A stretch of DNA of 64,000 nucleotides, taken from NCBI GenBank assembly GCA_024653485.1, contig JANLFY010000011.1, forward strand, positions 22,941 to 86,940. The letters are read 5' to 3'. The position numbers and the translations under genes were made by a program. Source of the stretch: Bacillota bacterium. Lineage in GTDB: Bacteria > Bacillota > SHA-98 > UBA4971. Below, one piece after another: positions 44,927 to 53,684 of the stretch. Within the stretch, counting starts at the first letter, position 1; every line of letters begins with the position of its first letter. The notes under the pieces were generated by a model. The model was not told the DNA's origin. It did not search any database and saw only the letters and a list, made by a program, of their open reading frames with translations.

Positions 44927-46279
44927 GTGAAGACGTGGGAGAAGTTGGCGTACAGCTTCGGTGCCTTGGGCTCGAGCGTATCAGCTCAAGCGGTTCAGAC
45001 TTACATCGTGTTCTTCTACGCTGACGTCCTGAAAGTCCCAATCGAACTCATAGGCTACAGCATGATCGCGTACGGGATCTGGAACGCCATAAACGATCCG
45101 CTTTTCGGGTATCTCTCCGACCGGACCCGCACGAGATGGGGACGACGGATTCCTTACGTCGCGGGCGGTCTCATCCCTCTCACGCTAGCGCTCATCTTCC
45201 TGTGGATGCCGCCAGCCGCCGTGGTCAAGGATGGCCACCTCTCGCTCTTCATCTACTTCACCCTGATGATGTTCCTGTTCGACGGCATATACACCTTGGT
45301 CATCCTGAACTGGACCGCGCTGTTCCCCGAGATGTTCCCGAGCTTGAGGGACAGGGCTGCGGTGTCGATGTGGCGTCAGGTGTTCGGAAACCTCGGGCTC
45401 GTCGTGGGTATAGCGCTTGCGCCGATGGTCTATGCCAATCTGGGCTGGCCTGCAATGGGTATCATATATGGCGTGGTGACGGCTTTGTCCATCGCGATCT
45501 CGCTCCTAGGGAGCCGCGAGACCGGACCCCGGGCCGGCGAAGAGCCGCTCAATGTGTTCCCGGCGCTCAGACACACCGTCGCAAACAAGTCTTTCATGAC
45601 GTATGTCGTCCCTTGCATGCTCATAGAGTTCACCTTCGTTCTCATCATGGCGATAGTGCCGTTCTACTCGAAATACGCCCTGAGAATAGCAGAGGACCAA
45701 TCCTCGCTGCTCTTCGGCGCGGTGTTCCTCATGGTCTTCGTCGCCTTGGCTCCCTGGACGCGATACACAGTGAAGGTGGGCCCAAAACAAGCTATGTCCA
45801 GCGCCATAGCCTTGTTCGCGGTTGCCCTGGTGCCTTTCGGGCTGGCGAGAGGCCTCACGATGGGCATCGCGTGCGGCGCGCTCCTGGGACTCGGCCTTGC
45901 CGGGCTCATGCTGCTCTTTGATGTCCTAATCGCCGACGTCATCGACGAGGACGAGGTCCGGACGGGCCGCCGGCGAGAGGGAATGTACTTCGGCGCGAAC
46001 GCGCTCTTCATCAGGCTTGGCGTCTCCGCTCAAGCTCTCGTGATGAGTCAGGTGCTCAAAGCCAGCGGCTACGACCCGAACCTCGCGGCGCAGCCGCCCT
46101 CTGTGGAGACAGGGGTCCGGTTCCTGACGGCGGGTGTGCCCGTGATAGCGCTCGTCCTGGCGTTCCTAGTCCTCAGGATGTACCCCCTGCACGGTGACAC
46201 CCTGGCGATGATCAAGCGCGAACTCGGCTCAAGACGAAAAGATAGTATGGCTGGCGCTGAGGGCGGAGAAGCTGCCTGA
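44927..46279 (+). CDS. MFS/GPH-family sugar:cation symporter
   Basis: A 450-residue carrier with about 12 membrane segments. The GPH (glycoside-pentoside-hexuronide) signature is clear: WNAINDPLFGYLSDRTRTRWGRRIPY and, in the second half, ADVIDEDEVRTGRRREGMYFG. Such carriers take up glycosides such as melibiose or xylosides with H+ or Na+. GTG 44927 (V-K-T-W-E-K) is chosen because earlier codons are Arg/Ala-rich and not family-like. No glycosidase is linked to it, so its substrate is open. Confidence 0.88.
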   Translation: MKTWEKLAYSFGALGSSVSAQAVQTYIVFFYADVLKVPIELIGYSMIAYGIWNAINDPLFGYLSDRTRTRWGRRIPYVAGGLIPLTLALIFLWMPPAAVVKDGHLSLFIYFTLMMFLFDGIYTLVILNWTALFPEMFPSLRDRAAVSMWRQVFGNLGLVVGIALAPMVYANLGWPAMGIIYGVVTALSIAISLLGSRETGPRAGEEPLNVFPALRHTVANKSFMTYVVPCMLIEFTFVLIMAIVPFYSKYALRIAEDQSSLLFGAVFLMVFVALAPWTRYTVKVGPKQAMSSAIALFAVALVPFGLARGLTMGIACGALLGLGLAGLMLLFDVLIADVIDEDEVRTGRRREGMYFGANALFIRLGVSAQALVMSQVLKASGYDPNLAAQPPSVETGVRFLTAGVPVIALVLAFLVLRMYPLHGDTLAMIKRELGSRRKDSMAGAEGGEAA

Positions 46280-46344
46280 GGCCGAGATCGCAAGACCTGC
46301 GGCTGTTGCGCGGCGGTCGGGCGACGGCGGCTGCTGAGTTATTC

Positions 46345-46917
46345 CTAGAAGACCTTCTTCGAATTCATCCAGTCGTGCACGAGGTTCAGTGTCTCCCCGA
46401 ACCTCTGGAAGTGCACGACCTCACGTTCTCTCAAGAAACGCAGGGCATCCGTGACGTCGGGATCATCCGAGAGCTGAATGAGATACTCGTAGGTCGCTCT
46501 CGCCTTCTGCTCGGCTGCCAGGTCCTCGTGCAGGTCCGCGATGGGGTCGCCCTTGGACTGTATGTAGGCCGCAACCCACGGTGCTCCTGAAGCGTTGACG
46601 AAGTACAGGGCCTTGTCGTGGTCGGCGTAGTAGTCGTCGAGGCCGGCAGCTTTGATCTGCTGTATGGTCGCGTCCTTGATGAGGTTGTACACGAGGGCGG
46701 CCACGATCTCCATGTGAGCCAGCTCTTCGGTACCGATGTCCGTGAGCGTCGCCTTGGCTTGGGGTATGGGCATGGTGTAGCGCTGAGTCAGGTAGCGCAG
46801 GGACGCGGCGAGTTCGCCGTCGGGTCCTCCATACTGGGTGATGATCTCCTTGGCCAGCCTCGGGTTGGTGTACGATACCCTGATGGGATACTCGAGCTTC
46901 TTCTCATATATCCACAT
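46345..46917 (-). CDS. Spore coat protein CotJC (manganese-catalase family)
   Basis: A 190-residue ferritin-like protein with the Mn-catalase metal-ligand helices: IGTEELAHMEIVAALVYN, and EQKARATYEYL with REREVVHFQRFGE. CotJC is a coat-associated protein related to manganese catalase. It is the third gene of cotJABC, 20 bases after cotJB. Confidence 0.93.
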   Translation of the reverse strand: MWIYEKKLEYPIRVSYTNPRLAKEIITQYGGPDGELAASLRYLTQRYTMPIPQAKATLTDIGTEELAHMEIVAALVYNLIKDATIQQIKAAGLDDYYADHDKALYFVNASGAPWVAAYIQSKGDPIADLHEDLAAEQKARATYEYLIQLSDDPDVTDALRFLREREVVHFQRFGETLNLVHDWMNSKKVF

Positions 46918-46936
46918 GGGCCGTCATTCCCTCCTG

Positions 46937-47197
46937 TTACCTGTTAAAGGTGATCTCCCACGGCCACGGATCCTCCACCCAGCGCCACGTGCCCTGGCTC
47001 GTGCTCTGCCCGAAGTTCAGGAGAGGTCCGTAGCGCGACTCGTACGCCGCTTTCGCCCTCGCGAGCTCCTGGGCCACGGCGTTGTAGTCGGCAAGGGCAC
47101 GCGTTTCATCCGGATGAGTGTCCAGGAAGAGGTTGAGCTCTATGGCCGCGAACTCCAGCTCCATGATACGTAGGAGCTCTCGACGTCTTTGGTCCAT
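46937..47197 (-). CDS. Spore coat protein CotJB
   Basis: An 86-residue helical protein matching CotJB (RRRELLRIMELEFAAIELN, LDTHPDETRAL, WPWEITFN). ATG 47197 follows GGAGGGATGG and gives the length typical of CotJB. An upstream in-frame ATG at 47248, overlapping the cotJA stop, is an alternative that adds 17 residues. CotJB assembles with CotJA and CotJC in the spore coat. Confidence 0.9.
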   Translation of the reverse strand: MDQRRRELLRIMELEFAAIELNLFLDTHPDETRALADYNAVAQELARAKAAYESRYGPLLNFGQSTSQGTWRWVEDPWPWEITFNR

Positions 47198-47244
47198 CTG
47201 CCATCCCTCCGTCTGCGGGTTCGTCAAGCCCGCCTCAGTGGTCG

Positions 47245-47442
47245 TCATGGCCGCATCCCCGGTTGATAAGGCCGGTATAGCTCGGGGAAGATGGTCCCTT
47301 TCATCAGACCCTCGGCGGGACTCCAGGTGCGCGAGTACGTTTGAGGAACGACGTACGCCCGGGCGAGCTCGCCGAAGTAGCCCGCCGTCTCCCCTTGCGG
47401 AGGGTTAGTCGTATTCGAGGTGTTCGGATCTCTGTCCGACAT
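47245..47442 (-). CDS. Spore coat-associated protein CotJA
   Basis: A 65-residue Pro/Tyr-rich protein with the CotJA core RAYVVPQTYSRTWSPAEGL and GTIFPELYRPYQPG. It is the first gene of the cotJ operon. ATG 47442 follows AGGAGGAG. It ends four bases inside an alternative cotJB start. In Bacillus the operon is made in the mother cell under sigma-E. Confidence 0.88.
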   Translation of the reverse strand: MSDRDPNTSNTTNPPQGETAGYFGELARAYVVPQTYSRTWSPAEGLMKGTIFPELYRPYQPGMRP

Positions 47443-47536
47443 TCGTTACTCCTCCTCGCGTCCATCGTCGTGATCGTGGGGCCGTGCCGCGAAGAGCGCC
47501 ATCCGGGTTCCTCAGCTACGGCATGGCTCCCGTGAC

Positions 47537-47544
47537 ATTGTATG
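47537..47544 (-). promoter_or_regulatory. Candidate sigma-E/K -10 element of cotJABC
   Basis: On the minus strand CATACAAT lies at 47544-47537, about 95 bases upstream of cotJA. It matches the mother-cell sigma-E -10 consensus. A matching -35 is not clear. It agrees with the known sigma-E control of cotJ in Bacillus. Confidence 0.45.
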
Positions 47545-47670
47545 CCTGTGGGACTAGAAGGGTGCCGCCAGGAAGGGACGCGGCTGAACGCACTTGACCG
47601 CGCTTTGCGGCTGGAGACCGGCACGGCCAGGGGCTGTGGGGACCGAGGTTCACATGAGGCAATCCAGGAG

Positions 47671-47699
47671 TTGACACTGGCGGAAGGATGTGATAGTAT
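47671..47699 (+). promoter_or_regulatory. Sigma-A promoter upstream of the RNase H-like ORF
   Basis: TTGACA (47671-47676) and TAGTAT (47694-47699) are separated by 17 bases, about 35 bases upstream of the start codon. Confidence 0.75.
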
Positions 47700-47706
47700 G
47701 GGAATG

Positions 47707-47720
47707 CGAACACCTGTTCG
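47707..47720 (+). promoter_or_regulatory. SOS (LexA/DinR)-type operator
   Basis: CGAACACCTGTTCG is a 12-of-14 palindrome with the GAAC-N4-GTTC core of Gram-positive LexA boxes. It lies over the predicted transcription start of the promoter at 47671-47699, where binding would repress. Confidence 0.6.
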
Positions 47721-47732
47721 GGGGTGATAATC

Positions 47733-48257
47733 GTGAGCGGTCCGTCTCTTCGGGCGTCGCTCGAGGCGAAGAAACCCAAACTGGGTGATGTCCCGCGCAC
47801 TCTGAGGGTGCTCATTCACATGTCCGGTGCGAATGCCCTCATGCCTGCGATGGCGCGATTCGTGCTCACGAGCGCCAGCGGCGCGCCATTCGCCGAGGTG
47901 AGGCTCGACTGGGAGGGCGCGGCCAGTGACGATGAGGCCGCACTCAGAGCCATCCTAGAGGCGCTCAGAATGGCCAAGAGGTATCGGGCGCAGTGTGTCG
48001 TAGTCTACATCGACAACGAGTTCGCAGCCTCCATCGCATCGGGGGAAGCGAAGGCTCCTCCCGCCCTCGTGGGGTTGGCTCTGCAAATAAGGGCTCTGGC
48101 CCATGCGTACAGGGCTGTCACGGTGCGAACCGGGATGCCGCTCGTGGCTCCGGTGCTGCCTCACTTGGGGGGACACGCGTGGCCGGATGACGAGGAAGGA
48201 TACGCGCACGGCCGGTCAGGAGGGTCAGAGAGAGAGGCCAGGCAATGGATTTCGTAG
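47733..48257 (+). CDS. RNase H-like (RVT_3-type) protein, putative
   Basis: The 174-residue protein has the order of an RNase H fold: a first strand with F-V-L-T-S-A-S-G-A-P, an acidic helix (SDDEAALRAILEALRMAKRY), then CVVVYIDNEFAASIASGE, resembling the V-x-x-D-(S/N) strand of RVT_3 proteins. The first catalytic Asp of RNase HI is not evident, so activity is doubtful. GTG 47733 has GGGGGTG at good spacing; GTG 47724 is an alternative. It overlaps the thioesterase gene. The SOS-type operator upstream suggests a DNA-damage link. Confidence 0.5.
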   Translation: MSGPSLRASLEAKKPKLGDVPRTLRVLIHMSGANALMPAMARFVLTSASGAPFAEVRLDWEGAASDDEAALRAILEALRMAKRYRAQCVVVYIDNEFAASIASGEAKAPPALVGLALQIRALAHAYRAVTVRTGMPLVAPVLPHLGGHAWPDDEEGYAHGRSGGSEREARQWIS

Positions 48258-48700
48258 ACGATGGAAAGTGCTTCGCGTGTGGGCGCGAGAACCCGCTCGG
48301 GTTGAAGCTCGACTTTCGACCCGACGGCGAAGGGCGCGCCGTAGCTACATTCGTTCCGAGAGAGGAGTTCCAGGGCTTCTCGGGCGTTCTCCATGGGGGA
48401 ATCATCTGCACTCTGCTGGATGAAGCCATGGCGTGGGCGCTCATACTCCAGGGAAAGATCGCGGTCACCGTCAGTCTGGAGGTGAGATTCAGACGACCCG
48501 TCCGCGTGGGGGCACAAGTCACGGTGAGGGGACAGATCGTGAGAGGCGGCCCAAAGAGGTACGCTCTCAGGTCTGAGATAATAGACAGCGCGGGAGACCT
48601 CGCGGCCGAAGCGCACGGCACGTTCCTGGTCGTGTCGAGCGTGCCCCGCATGCCGAGCGAGGAAGGGTCATCCACGCGCCGGAGGGTCGACGCGACGTAG
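48245..48700 (+). CDS. PaaI-type hotdog thioesterase
   Basis: A 151-residue single-hotdog protein with a leading CFACGRENPLGLKL, the catalytic-loop motif LHGGIICTLLDEAMAWA and the strand VTVSLEVRFRRPV. Relatives hydrolyse acyl-CoA or aryl-CoA thioesters. ATG 48245 lies 13 bases before the stop of the upstream gene, so the two are co-transcribed. The 3' end overlaps the convergent ttcA by about 30 bases. Confidence 0.85.
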   Translation: MDFVDDGKCFACGRENPLGLKLDFRPDGEGRAVATFVPREEFQGFSGVLHGGIICTLLDEAMAWALILQGKIAVTVSLEVRFRRPVRVGAQVTVRGQIVRGGPKRYALRSEIIDSAGDLAAEAHGTFLVVSSVPRMPSEEGSSTRRRVDAT

Positions 48701-49564
48701 TTTCCCGAAGATGGCCTTGTGACGGTCGCGCATTTCCTGATCGGTGGCCACGGGAGGCCATAGGTCCTTGATGGCGTCGGAGTGGATGGCCTTAAAGAGG
48801 TTGTCGTACACGATCGGGTTCTCCCGGGTGAGCTCTCGAATGAGCCTCTTCACCTTGGCTCTGTGGCTCGCTCCCTCCATAGGACACGCGTTCGGCGGCA
48901 CATCGTACCCGATTCGACGGATGGTGCCCGCAACTTCACGTTCCCTGAAGTATACGAGCGGTCGAATGACAGTGATGCCTGTTCTATCAAGAAAGGTGAC
49001 CGGGCGAAAAGTGTGGATCTGCCCCGAGTACAAGATGCTCATGAGGAGCGTCTCCACCACGTCATCGCGATGGTGGGCAAGCGCGACCTTGTTGAACCCG
49101 TTCTCCAGGGCGAGGTTGTTCAGGGCGCCCCGGCGCAGATGAGAGCAGATGGCGCAAGGGTTCTCCTTGTGCGAGGCACCGAAGGCCACTTTGGCAATGT
49201 TCGTGGCTCTCTTGAGGTAAGGCACACCCAACTTCCCGGCGAACTCGGCCAACCGTTCGGACGCCTCAACCTCCTCTTGCTGGCCGTATCCCATGTCGAC
49301 ATGGCCGGCCGCTAGGGCGAACTCAATAGGCGAGTACTCTCGGATTGCGGCAAGCGCATAGAGCAGGAACGCGCTGTCCTTGCCACCGGAGAAACCCACG
49401 AGGATTCTATCGCCTTCGGATATCATCTGAAACTCGACGATTGCGCGCCAGATGCGGCGCGTGTGAGAGCGCGAGAGCGCAAGGCTCCGCGCGCACTGCC
49501 GTCCCTGGTCCTCATGGGCAAGCGAGTGATCCTCATCTCCCAGACCGGCTCTATCGTCTTTCAT
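48668..49564 (-). CDS. TtcA-type tRNA 2-thiocytidine synthetase (PP-loop ATPase)
   Basis: TtcA activates C32 of tRNA by adenylation for sulfur insertion. The PP-loop is SGGKDSAFLLYAL; the Fe-S cysteines are in PCAICSHLRRGAL with a further C-P-M near the end. KVALAHHRDDVVETLLM and FRPVTFLDRTGITVIRPL are typical. ATG 49564 follows GGGAGG; the upstream open frame is Arg/Gly-rich and not family-like. Related PP-loop enzymes acting at other tRNA positions are possible. Confidence 0.85.
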   Translation of the reverse strand: MKDDRAGLGDEDHSLAHEDQGRQCARSLALSRSHTRRIWRAIVEFQMISEGDRILVGFSGGKDSAFLLYALAAIREYSPIEFALAAGHVDMGYGQQEEVEASERLAEFAGKLGVPYLKRATNIAKVAFGASHKENPCAICSHLRRGALNNLALENGFNKVALAHHRDDVVETLLMSILYSGQIHTFRPVTFLDRTGITVIRPLVYFREREVAGTIRRIGYDVPPNACPMEGASHRAKVKRLIRELTRENPIVYDNLFKAIHSDAIKDLWPPVATDQEMRDRHKAIFGKLRRVDPPARG

Positions 49565-49721
49565 CCCCGTGAACCTCCCGCACCCCGTGCGATCAGTCGC
49601 GCGCTCGCGCGCACCTCCGTGTCCTCGCCGGCTGTCTTGGCGCGAGCCCGGGCATGTGGGCGGGTCCATGCCGTGTAGCACGCACTCAGACTACTCCGGT
49701 CAGCTCTCTGATCAGCACTCT

Positions 49722-51104
49722 TCAGAGCGGCTCGAATCGAGCGGTGAAGTGTCTCAGCACCGGCGCTTCGTACACCAGCCTCATCCCGCGTATCTCATGC
49801 TTCCGCTTCCCAATGGCCGAAAGGGCGCGCGCCACGACGTCCATGTGCCTGTCGGTGTACACGCGCCTGGGAACGGCGAGCCGTACCAGCTCGAGTCGGG
49901 GGAAGATCTGCTCACCTGTCTTCTCGTCGGTGCGGCCGAAGGCTGCAGCGCCGAGCTCCACCGCTCTCACGCCCGCCTCGAGGTAAAGCTGGGCGACGAT
50001 GGCCTGGGCCGGAAACGCGCTTTGGGGAAGGTGGGGCAAGAACCTCTTGGCGTCCACGTATACGCCGTGGCCTCCCGTGGGCTCGATTATGGGGATCCCT
50101 TCCTCAACGAGGCGGTCTCCCAGGTACGCCACCTGGCCAACGCGATCCTCGAGATACGCTTCGTCGAGCACCTCGCGCAGTCCTCTCGCTATGGCCTCCA
50201 GGTCCCTGCCCGCGAGCCCTCCGTACGTCAGGAAACCCTCGTACACTATGCCCCACTGACCTGCCTTGCGATAGAGGTCCTCGTCGTTCGTGGCGAACAG
50301 CCCTCCGATGTTCGCGAGAGCGTCCTTCTTCGCGCTCATGGTCATGCCGTCCCCGTACGAGAACATTTCCCGGGAAATCTCCGCGATTGTCTTGTGAGAG
50401 TAGCCTTCCTCGCGCTCCTTGATGAAGTACGCGTTCTCCGCGAATCGCGCGGCGTCGAAAAAGACCTTGATCCCATGTTCTCGCGCTATCCCGCTCACTT
50501 CTCGGATGTTGGCCATCGAGACAGGCTGGCCGCCGTTGCCGTTGCAAGTGACCGTTATGTTGATGAAGGGGATGCGATCTTTGCCGTGCAGCCGGATCTC
50601 TTCCTTCAGACGCTCCGTGTCTATGTTGCCTTTGAAAGGATGGCGCGTCGCAGTCTCGTAACCCTCCCTTATCACGAGGTTCACCGGCTCGCCGCCCTTC
50701 AGACGGATGTGGCCCTCGGTCGTGTCGAAGTGCATGTTACCGAGCACACGATCCCCCGGCTTCACAAGCATCGTCGTGAGGATGTTCTCGGCGCCGCGCC
50801 CTTGGTGAGTCGGAAGCACGAACTTGAATCCGAATATCTCCCGCACCGTGTCCTGAAGGTGGAAGAAATTCCTGCTGCCGGCGTACGCCTCGTCGCCCAT
50901 CATGAGGCCCGCCCACTGGTTGTCGCTCATGGCGGAAGTGCCGCTGTCCGTGAGGAGGTCGATGTACACCTCCCGAGAAGGGATGTTGAAGACGTTGTAC
51001 CCGGCCTCGCGGAGCACCTCCTCCCGCCTCGCTCGAGACGTGAGCGTGATGGGCTCCACCACCTTTATGCGGAACGGTTCGGCGTACTCAGATCTCTTTC
51101 GCAC
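49722..51104 (-). CDS. Beta-eliminating lyase (tryptophanase/tyrosine phenol-lyase family)
   Basis: A 460-residue PLP enzyme cleaving aromatic amino acids to indole or phenol plus pyruvate and ammonia. MSDNQWAGLMMGDEAYAGS, PTHQGRGAEN, GGQPVSMAN, FFDAARFAEN and the PLP lysine region MTMSAKKDA are intact. GNMHFDTTEGH carries Asp where E. coli tryptophanase has Asp137, favouring tryptophanase, but VPRRVYT resembles tyrosine phenol-lyase. Specificity is therefore left open. GTG 51104 follows GGGAGGAG; the upstream frame is basic and not conserved. Confidence 0.88.
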   Translation of the reverse strand: MRKRSEYAEPFRIKVVEPITLTSRARREEVLREAGYNVFNIPSREVYIDLLTDSGTSAMSDNQWAGLMMGDEAYAGSRNFFHLQDTVREIFGFKFVLPTHQGRGAENILTTMLVKPGDRVLGNMHFDTTEGHIRLKGGEPVNLVIREGYETATRHPFKGNIDTERLKEEIRLHGKDRIPFINITVTCNGNGGQPVSMANIREVSGIAREHGIKVFFDAARFAENAYFIKEREEGYSHKTIAEISREMFSYGDGMTMSAKKDALANIGGLFATNDEDLYRKAGQWGIVYEGFLTYGGLAGRDLEAIARGLREVLDEAYLEDRVGQVAYLGDRLVEEGIPIIEPTGGHGVYVDAKRFLPHLPQSAFPAQAIVAQLYLEAGVRAVELGAAAFGRTDEKTGEQIFPRLELVRLAVPRRVYTDRHMDVVARALSAIGKRKHEIRGMRLVYEAPVLRHFTARFEPL

Positions 51105-51503
51105 GTCGTCTCCTCCCTTGCGCGTCCTCTTTTCCCCTGCTTTCCTGTTATTCTGCTGCACCTTCGTTCTTCTACTCCGCGCTGGCCGTCTCCTGCCTGT
51201 GACAAGTGTTCGTTAGGAGCATGTCCCTCCGATGGGCGTCGGAAGCGCCCATGGTCAGCCCCGGGGGGCGACGTCTGGCGAAGGAGCCTACCAGGTCCGG
51301 CGTCCGCTGCGTTTCGTGTCGCGGGCCGCTGGTTTTGGGCTGCGACTGCACCTGTGGTATAATCTGGGCAAGGAGGTGCGAGGCGAAGCGCCCCACGGCC
51401 CACGAGGGCGGGCGCGACAAAGGGTGCACGAAAGGAGAGCGCGCGATCGAGGATATTTGGTCTGTGGGCTTGAGTGAAATGCTGCGGGAGGAGGGCGATC
51501 GGG
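51105..51503. other. Divergent region with a plus-strand promoter
   Basis: Apart from the promoter at 51335-51363 and a strong GGAGGTG at about 51372 that leads into no convincing gene, no feature is seen. Confidence 0.4.
51335..51363 (+). promoter_or_regulatory. Sigma-A promoter upstream of the tandem nitrilase gene
   Basis: TTGGGC (51335-51340) and a perfect TATAAT (51358-51363) are separated by 17 bases. The start codon is about 140 bases downstream. Confidence 0.6.
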
Positions 51504-53684
51504 TTGAGCCGAGTGGCGTGCGTGCAGTTCGCCGCGAGGCGGCGCGAATCTCTTGACGAATTCACGGACCGCGTAGGCGCCCTCGTTGCGCGTGCCGCGC
51601 ATCTTGGGGCGGACATGGTGGTCTTCCCCGCCCACACAGGCCTGGCTTATCTTGCGGCGGCCCATCCGAAGGCAAACCTCTTTCTGGGCCCGGGCTTCGG
51701 CGCCGCGGTCGTGAGGTTATTCGCATCCTCACGAGACAGCGGCCCCGAGGCTGATTTCCTCCGGGTCTTCTCGAGGCTCGCCTCTCACCACCACGTGTTC
51801 CTGGCCCCCGGCACCTTCCCGGTGCCCGCGACCGGCGGTGTTCGGAATGTGGCCCACCTTCTGTCGGATCAGGGAGTCCTCATCGGCGTTCAGGCGCAGA
51901 CTCACCTCTCCCGAGACGAGCGGGCTAGCGGGTTCGTAAGGTCCGAGGACCTCGAGGTGTTCGAGACCCCCATCGGGACGGTGGGCTTTGCAATCTGTGA
52001 AGACGCCTGGTACCCGGAGGTCGCGCGGATTCTGGCGCTCCTGGGGGCAAAGGTACTGCTTGCGCCGGTTGCCGTCCCCGCGCCTTACACCGAGTGGCAT
52101 CAGGTGCGCGGCATGTGGCAAAACGTCCAGCAGAACCAGGTTTTCGGAGTAGAGGCGTGTCTCGTGGGCCTCGCGGGCGGCGTGGAGTTCGAGGGCAGGT
52201 CCGCCGTCTACGCGACGTGCGAGATGACCGAGGAAGACACGGGCGTGCTGGCCCGAGCGACTCGGACAACCGCCGAGAGCGTCATCGTCGCGGACCTCTC
52301 GTTTGCATCGATGAGGGACGCCATCGAGCTCTTCCCGGTTTTCCGTCATTTCAACGTGGACTTCTACCGCACCTGGCTCCCGCGACTTTACCGGGCGACG
52401 CCTTGCGGTGTCCCACGCTCCGCGCGCTCCGACGAGGAGCCGTCCAGCGGGCTGTTGGCCGGGGCAAGACACGGGCGGCACGCGGAACAGGCGCGGCTCA
52501 GCGGTAACGCCGGGTGCCGCTCGCGTCGAGCGGCGGCCGCGGCCGAGCGCCTCGGAGCGATCGACTCGGTACGCGTCTTGGCGCTCAGGGCGTTCCTGCG
52601 ATGGGCGTCCCGTCCGTCGGTGGTCCGCGGCTACCTATCGAAGAAGCGCATCGCGTCGACGGGGTCGGGCGCGGGGCTCTCATCCGCTCGCGGAGGGAGC
52701 GATTCGCGGGGGGCAGCGCCCGGCACGGAGCGCGTCCCCAAAGTCTCCAAGGTCCGTGTCGCCGCTGTACAGATGCGCCTAGAACTCACCAGGGATGCAA
52801 AGGCTTACGCGGAGAAGATATACGGGCTCACGAAGGAGGCCGTGGATCAGGGTGCCGAGCTCGTGGTGTTCCCGGAGGGCTCGGGGGCACCGCTCCTCGG
52901 CCTCGTGCCGGGCGTGGAGAAGCTTGCATCGAAAGGGCTGGCCGCGGCGGCGGTCGAGACGGCCGGAACCGACGTGCTAGTCGCAGAGCTCTTCCGGGTC
53001 ATCTCCCCTGCGGTGAAGCGGATTTACGAGACGACCTTCTCCACACTCGCCAGGGACTTTCAGGTGTACATCATCACGGGAAGCGCGTTCCTGGAAGACG
53101 ACGACGGCAAAATGCGCATCATCGGTTACCTTTTCGGCCCGGCCGGGGAACTCATCGCACGCCAACGAAAGCTGCACCTCGTGCCAATGGAGGCTGCATG
53201 GGGGTTCGAGCCAGGCTCCGACCTGGAGGTGCTCGACACCCCGCTCGGGCGGCTCGCCTTTCCTATATGCATGGACGCCACATACTTCGAGACCTTCCGG
53301 ATAGCCAGACAGCGAGGCGTGGATATCGTGGCCGTCCCGTCCGCCAACAACGAGGAATTCCTGTTCTGGCGCGTCATGCGCGGAATCTGGCCGAGGGTTC
53401 AGGAAAGCCAGGTGCTCGGGGTATCGGCCGCCGCGGTCGGGAACATCCTGGGAATGCCCTTCACCGGGATGAGCGGGCTGCTGGCGCCCCTGGAGATGAC
53501 TTCTTCCGGAGACGGGTGGCTCGCGCGCGCATCTTCGTCAGAAGATGAGGAGGTAGTGGTCGGAGACTTGGACCTGGACGCGCTGCGCCGCTTCCGAGAC
53601 GAGAACGCCCTGGACTTCAACGTCCCGCTGTACGAGAAACATCTGCCGGACGCTTACGATCGCGTTCGCCTCACCGCGACATGA
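51504..53684 (+). CDS. Tandem carbon-nitrogen hydrolase (nitrilase superfamily), first domain degenerate
   Basis: Two full nitrilase domains are joined by a low-complexity linker (~residues 305-410). In the C-terminal domain the triad is intact: Glu in VVFPEGSG, Lys in RQRKLHLVP and Cys in FPICMDAT. In the N-terminal domain Cys remains (FAICEDAW), but the Glu position reads Ala (VVFPAHTG) and the Lys position reads His (AQTHLSRD), so it is probably catalytically dead. The family hydrolyses amides or nitriles; the substrate is unknown. The start is TTG 51504, ten bases after GGGAGGAGGG. A 10-bp duplication crosses the stop codon. It is convergent with ruvB. Confidence 0.85.
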   Translation: MSRVACVQFAARRRESLDEFTDRVGALVARAAHLGADMVVFPAHTGLAYLAAAHPKANLFLGPGFGAAVVRLFASSRDSGPEADFLRVFSRLASHHHVFLAPGTFPVPATGGVRNVAHLLSDQGVLIGVQAQTHLSRDERASGFVRSEDLEVFETPIGTVGFAICEDAWYPEVARILALLGAKVLLAPVAVPAPYTEWHQVRGMWQNVQQNQVFGVEACLVGLAGGVEFEGRSAVYATCEMTEEDTGVLARATRTTAESVIVADLSFASMRDAIELFPVFRHFNVDFYRTWLPRLYRATPCGVPRSARSDEEPSSGLLAGARHGRHAEQARLSGNAGCRSRRAAAAAERLGAIDSVRVLALRAFLRWASRPSVVRGYLSKKRIASTGSGAGLSSARGGSDSRGAAPGTERVPKVSKVRVAAVQMRLELTRDAKAYAEKIYGLTKEAVDQGAELVVFPEGSGAPLLGLVPGVEKLASKGLAAAAVETAGTDVLVAELFRVISPAVKRIYETTFSTLARDFQVYIITGSAFLEDDDGKMRIIGYLFGPAGELIARQRKLHLVPMEAAWGFEPGSDLEVLDTPLGRLAFPICMDATYFETFRIARQRGVDIVAVPSANNEEFLFWRVMRGIWPRVQESQVLGVSAAAVGNILGMPFTGMSGLLAPLEMTSSGDGWLARASSSEDEEVVVGDLDLDALRRFRDENALDFNVPLYEKHLPDAYDRVRLTAT

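Noticed and set aside
49569..51362. 597-codon plus-strand frame opposite the beta-eliminating lyase
   Set aside because: The minus-strand frame contains the complete PLP enzyme; the plus-strand translation has no recognisable motif.
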